64,000 nt of DNA. Origin: Pseudanabaena mucicola str. Chao 1806 (lineage in GTDB: Bacteria; Cyanobacteriota; Cyanobacteriia; Pseudanabaenales; Pseudanabaenaceae). This document shows positions 63,216 through 64,000 of this stretch, piece by piece (the first letter of the stretch is position 1; each line of letters starts with the position of its first letter). The stretch is taken from assembly GCF_030323025.1 (NCBI RefSeq), contig NZ_CP097329.1:4140001-4204000 (forward strand), given 5' to 3'. The position numbers were made by a program, and so were the translations under genes. The notes under the pieces were generated by a model that worked only from the letters and a program-made list of their open reading frames with translations, ran no database searches and was not told the origin of the DNA.

Positions 63216-63349
63216 AGAGAGGATTCGTAAGGTACGATTTTCATTAAACCGTAATTTGGTGATGCAAAATGCTTCCAAAATTGCAGTTTCCTAATTGCAG
63301 TGGCATACTGAAAAACGATATCTCCCTAAAGTAGGAACCATCCAAATCT

Positions 63350-63538
63350 ATGAATCGCACCTTATTTATTGGGATTCTCATCGTCATTGGATTAATGGTA
63401 TTGGCAAGTTCGTTACCTAATCAGTTCTATGGTGCAAGCGATCGCAAATTCATCATTATCACGATCATCACCTGCATTATTTCAGCGATCGGGCTTGCCA
63501 TTTTCTTTGCTGCACCATTCCTTTCAACACAAGGCTAA
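63350..63538 (+). CDS. Small two-helix membrane protein
   Basis: 62 residues with two hydrophobic helices (about 5-20 and 35-56) joined by a short polar loop (PNQFYGASDRKF). No recognised family. A small photosynthesis-related or envelope protein is possible but unproven. It diverges from the trpE/pabB-like gene and ends at a strong bidirectional hairpin. Confidence 0.65.
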   Translation: MNRTLFIGILIVIGLMVLASSLPNQFYGASDRKFIIITIITCIISAIGLAIFFAAPFLSTQG

Positions 63539-63579
63539 GTATTGAACTGTGGCGCGAAGCACCACAGTTCAATACTTAG
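63535..63579. terminator. Bidirectional 18-bp terminator hairpin with GAA tip
   Basis: CTAAGTATTGAACTGTGG and its complement are perfect. Inside, after one C-A mismatch (G-U on the minus strand), GC/GC closes a GAA loop. It overlaps the stop regions of both convergent genes, the small membrane protein and the rhodanese. Confidence 0.85.
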
Positions 63580-63919
63580 CCATATTGAGATCAACACTAT
63601 AGGCATAGGCATCAATCCCACCACTGATATTTTTGACATTCGTAAAGCCTTGATTGATCAGCCATTGACACATTTGCGCTGATCGCATCCCATGATGACA
63701 TAGCACTAATGTTTCCACATTAGGATCAAACTTTTCTTTAAAATCGCTTGCCCATTGGTCATATTCGCTCAGTGGCAAAACCGTAAAGCCATTGATCGCC
63801 GCAATCTCGACTTCATCACGTTCACGCACATCGATTAATTGCAAAGCCCCATGATTTTCTGCATGATTGCTTGCTAAACGTTCGGCTAGTTCTTGGACAG
63901 TAATTTGTATGATAGACAT
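63569..63919 (-). CDS. Rhodanese-like sulfurtransferase
   Basis: A single-domain rhodanese of 116 residues. LIDVRERDEVEIAAI gives the typical first motif, and the active-site loop is CHHGMRSAQM, where the Cys would carry the persulfide. The ending NISGGIDAYA is also typical. Such proteins shuttle sulfane sulfur for cofactor or tRNA thiolation or detoxification. The start at 63919 (MSIIQITVQEL) is preferred to one at 63982, which would overlap the divergent gene at the right edge. Confidence 0.88.
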   Translation of the reverse strand: MSIIQITVQELAERLASNHAENHGALQLIDVRERDEVEIAAINGFTVLPLSEYDQWASDFKEKFDPNVETLVLCHHGMRSAQMCQWLINQGFTNVKNISGGIDAYAYSVDLNMAKY

Positions 63920-63952
63920 ACTCACAAAATATTTTTTATATATTTTAGACCA

Positions 63953-64000
63953 ATGAGCCAGCCCATCGAAGAATTGTTGCAAGACCTCAAGAGCGAAGAT
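63953..64000 (+). CDS. Start of an unidentified gene (cut by window edge)
   Basis: From ATG 63953 the frame reads MSQPIEELLQDLKSED without a stop to the window end. The sixteen residues are helical and charged and could begin a HEAT-repeat protein, but this is too short to assign. It diverges from the rhodanese gene with a 33-base AT-rich spacer. Confidence 0.45.
   Translation, partial: MSQPIEELLQDLKSED

Noticed and set aside
1-64000. tRNA or rRNA genes
   Set aside because: I scanned the spacers for the T-arm GTTCGAATC/GTTCAAATC pattern and for conserved rRNA strings and saw none. A covariance-model search would be decisive.

Overview
The window is from a cyanobacterial chromosome. It carries orange carotenoid protein with its recovery factor, Thf1/Psb29, a CO2-hydration protein, Ycf46, a cyanobacterial AbrB, ferredoxin-nitrite reductase with an NrtA/NrtB uptake system, and very frequent HIP1 octamers (GCGATCGC) in genes and spacers. 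The moderate-to-low GC content and gene set fit a filamentous freshwater form such as Pseudanabaena; the genus is an inference. No rRNA, tRNA or CRISPR array was recognised.

Layout. 1-3,416: nitrate operon read leftward (nirA, nrtA, nrtB cut by the window edge) behind a canonical NtcA promoter. 3,613-8,581: RsuA-type pseudouridine synthase, RodZ-like protein, bifunctional-nuclease-family protein, gpsA and a LivG/NatA-type ABC ATPase. 8,675-11,231: a photoprotection block read leftward, frp - ocp - crtW, holding the photosensor, its off-switch and a ketolase able to make its pigment. 11,520-17,621: a giant membrane protein, a Get3d/ArsA-like ATPase whose start overlaps an HU-like gene, and a DUF2862 protein. 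17,785-22,200: panB, a CupB/ChpX-type protein diverging from ycf46, and a decayed IS4 transposase. 22,433-28,163: a signalling stretch with a GAF protein ending in a His-less HPt-like domain, a Ser/Thr kinase and small envelope proteins. 28,164-29,626: the longest gene-free stretch, rich in hairpins. 29,627-35,986: AbrB, recF, a multi-domain histidine kinase with a small upstream HTH protein, and a histone-deacetylase-like hydrolase. 35,978-37,793: an AT-rich type II restriction-modification pair beside rpsR-rpmG. 38,535-39,640: an overlapping pair coding for a PD-(D/E)XK-like protein and a PIN protein. 39,800-46,272: DUF3326, cobD-like, hisD, thrC and an HD phosphohydrolase. 46,743-49,604: a repeat lipoprotein and a lytic transglycosylase, framed by an inverted pair of hairpin elements. 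49,779-56,249: acyl-CoA synthetase, MATE-like transporter and SbnA-like enzyme, diverging from an RppA/RppB-type two-component system. 56,445-64,000: thf1, a hypothetical gene, sbcC, a transposase relic, a TrpE/PabB-family synthase, a small membrane protein, a rhodanese and the first codons of another gene.

The most striking structure not explained by genes is a dispersed population of long, often perfect inverted repeats. Their stems differ, but most are capped by a three-base GAA/AAA/TTC/TTT loop. Many sit at gene ends and probably terminate transcription. Several lie inside miniature elements with TATAGCAATCCT-like or TTAGGACTTACGCATTGG-like ends, and one supplies the C-terminus of the cobD-like gene. 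Two copies around the lipoprotein-transglycosylase segment carry compensating base changes. The best candidates for an undescribed protein system are the nuclease-like pair at 38,535-39,640 and the SbnA-MATE-ligase cluster at 49,779-54,035. Both assignments rest on motifs and gene order only.
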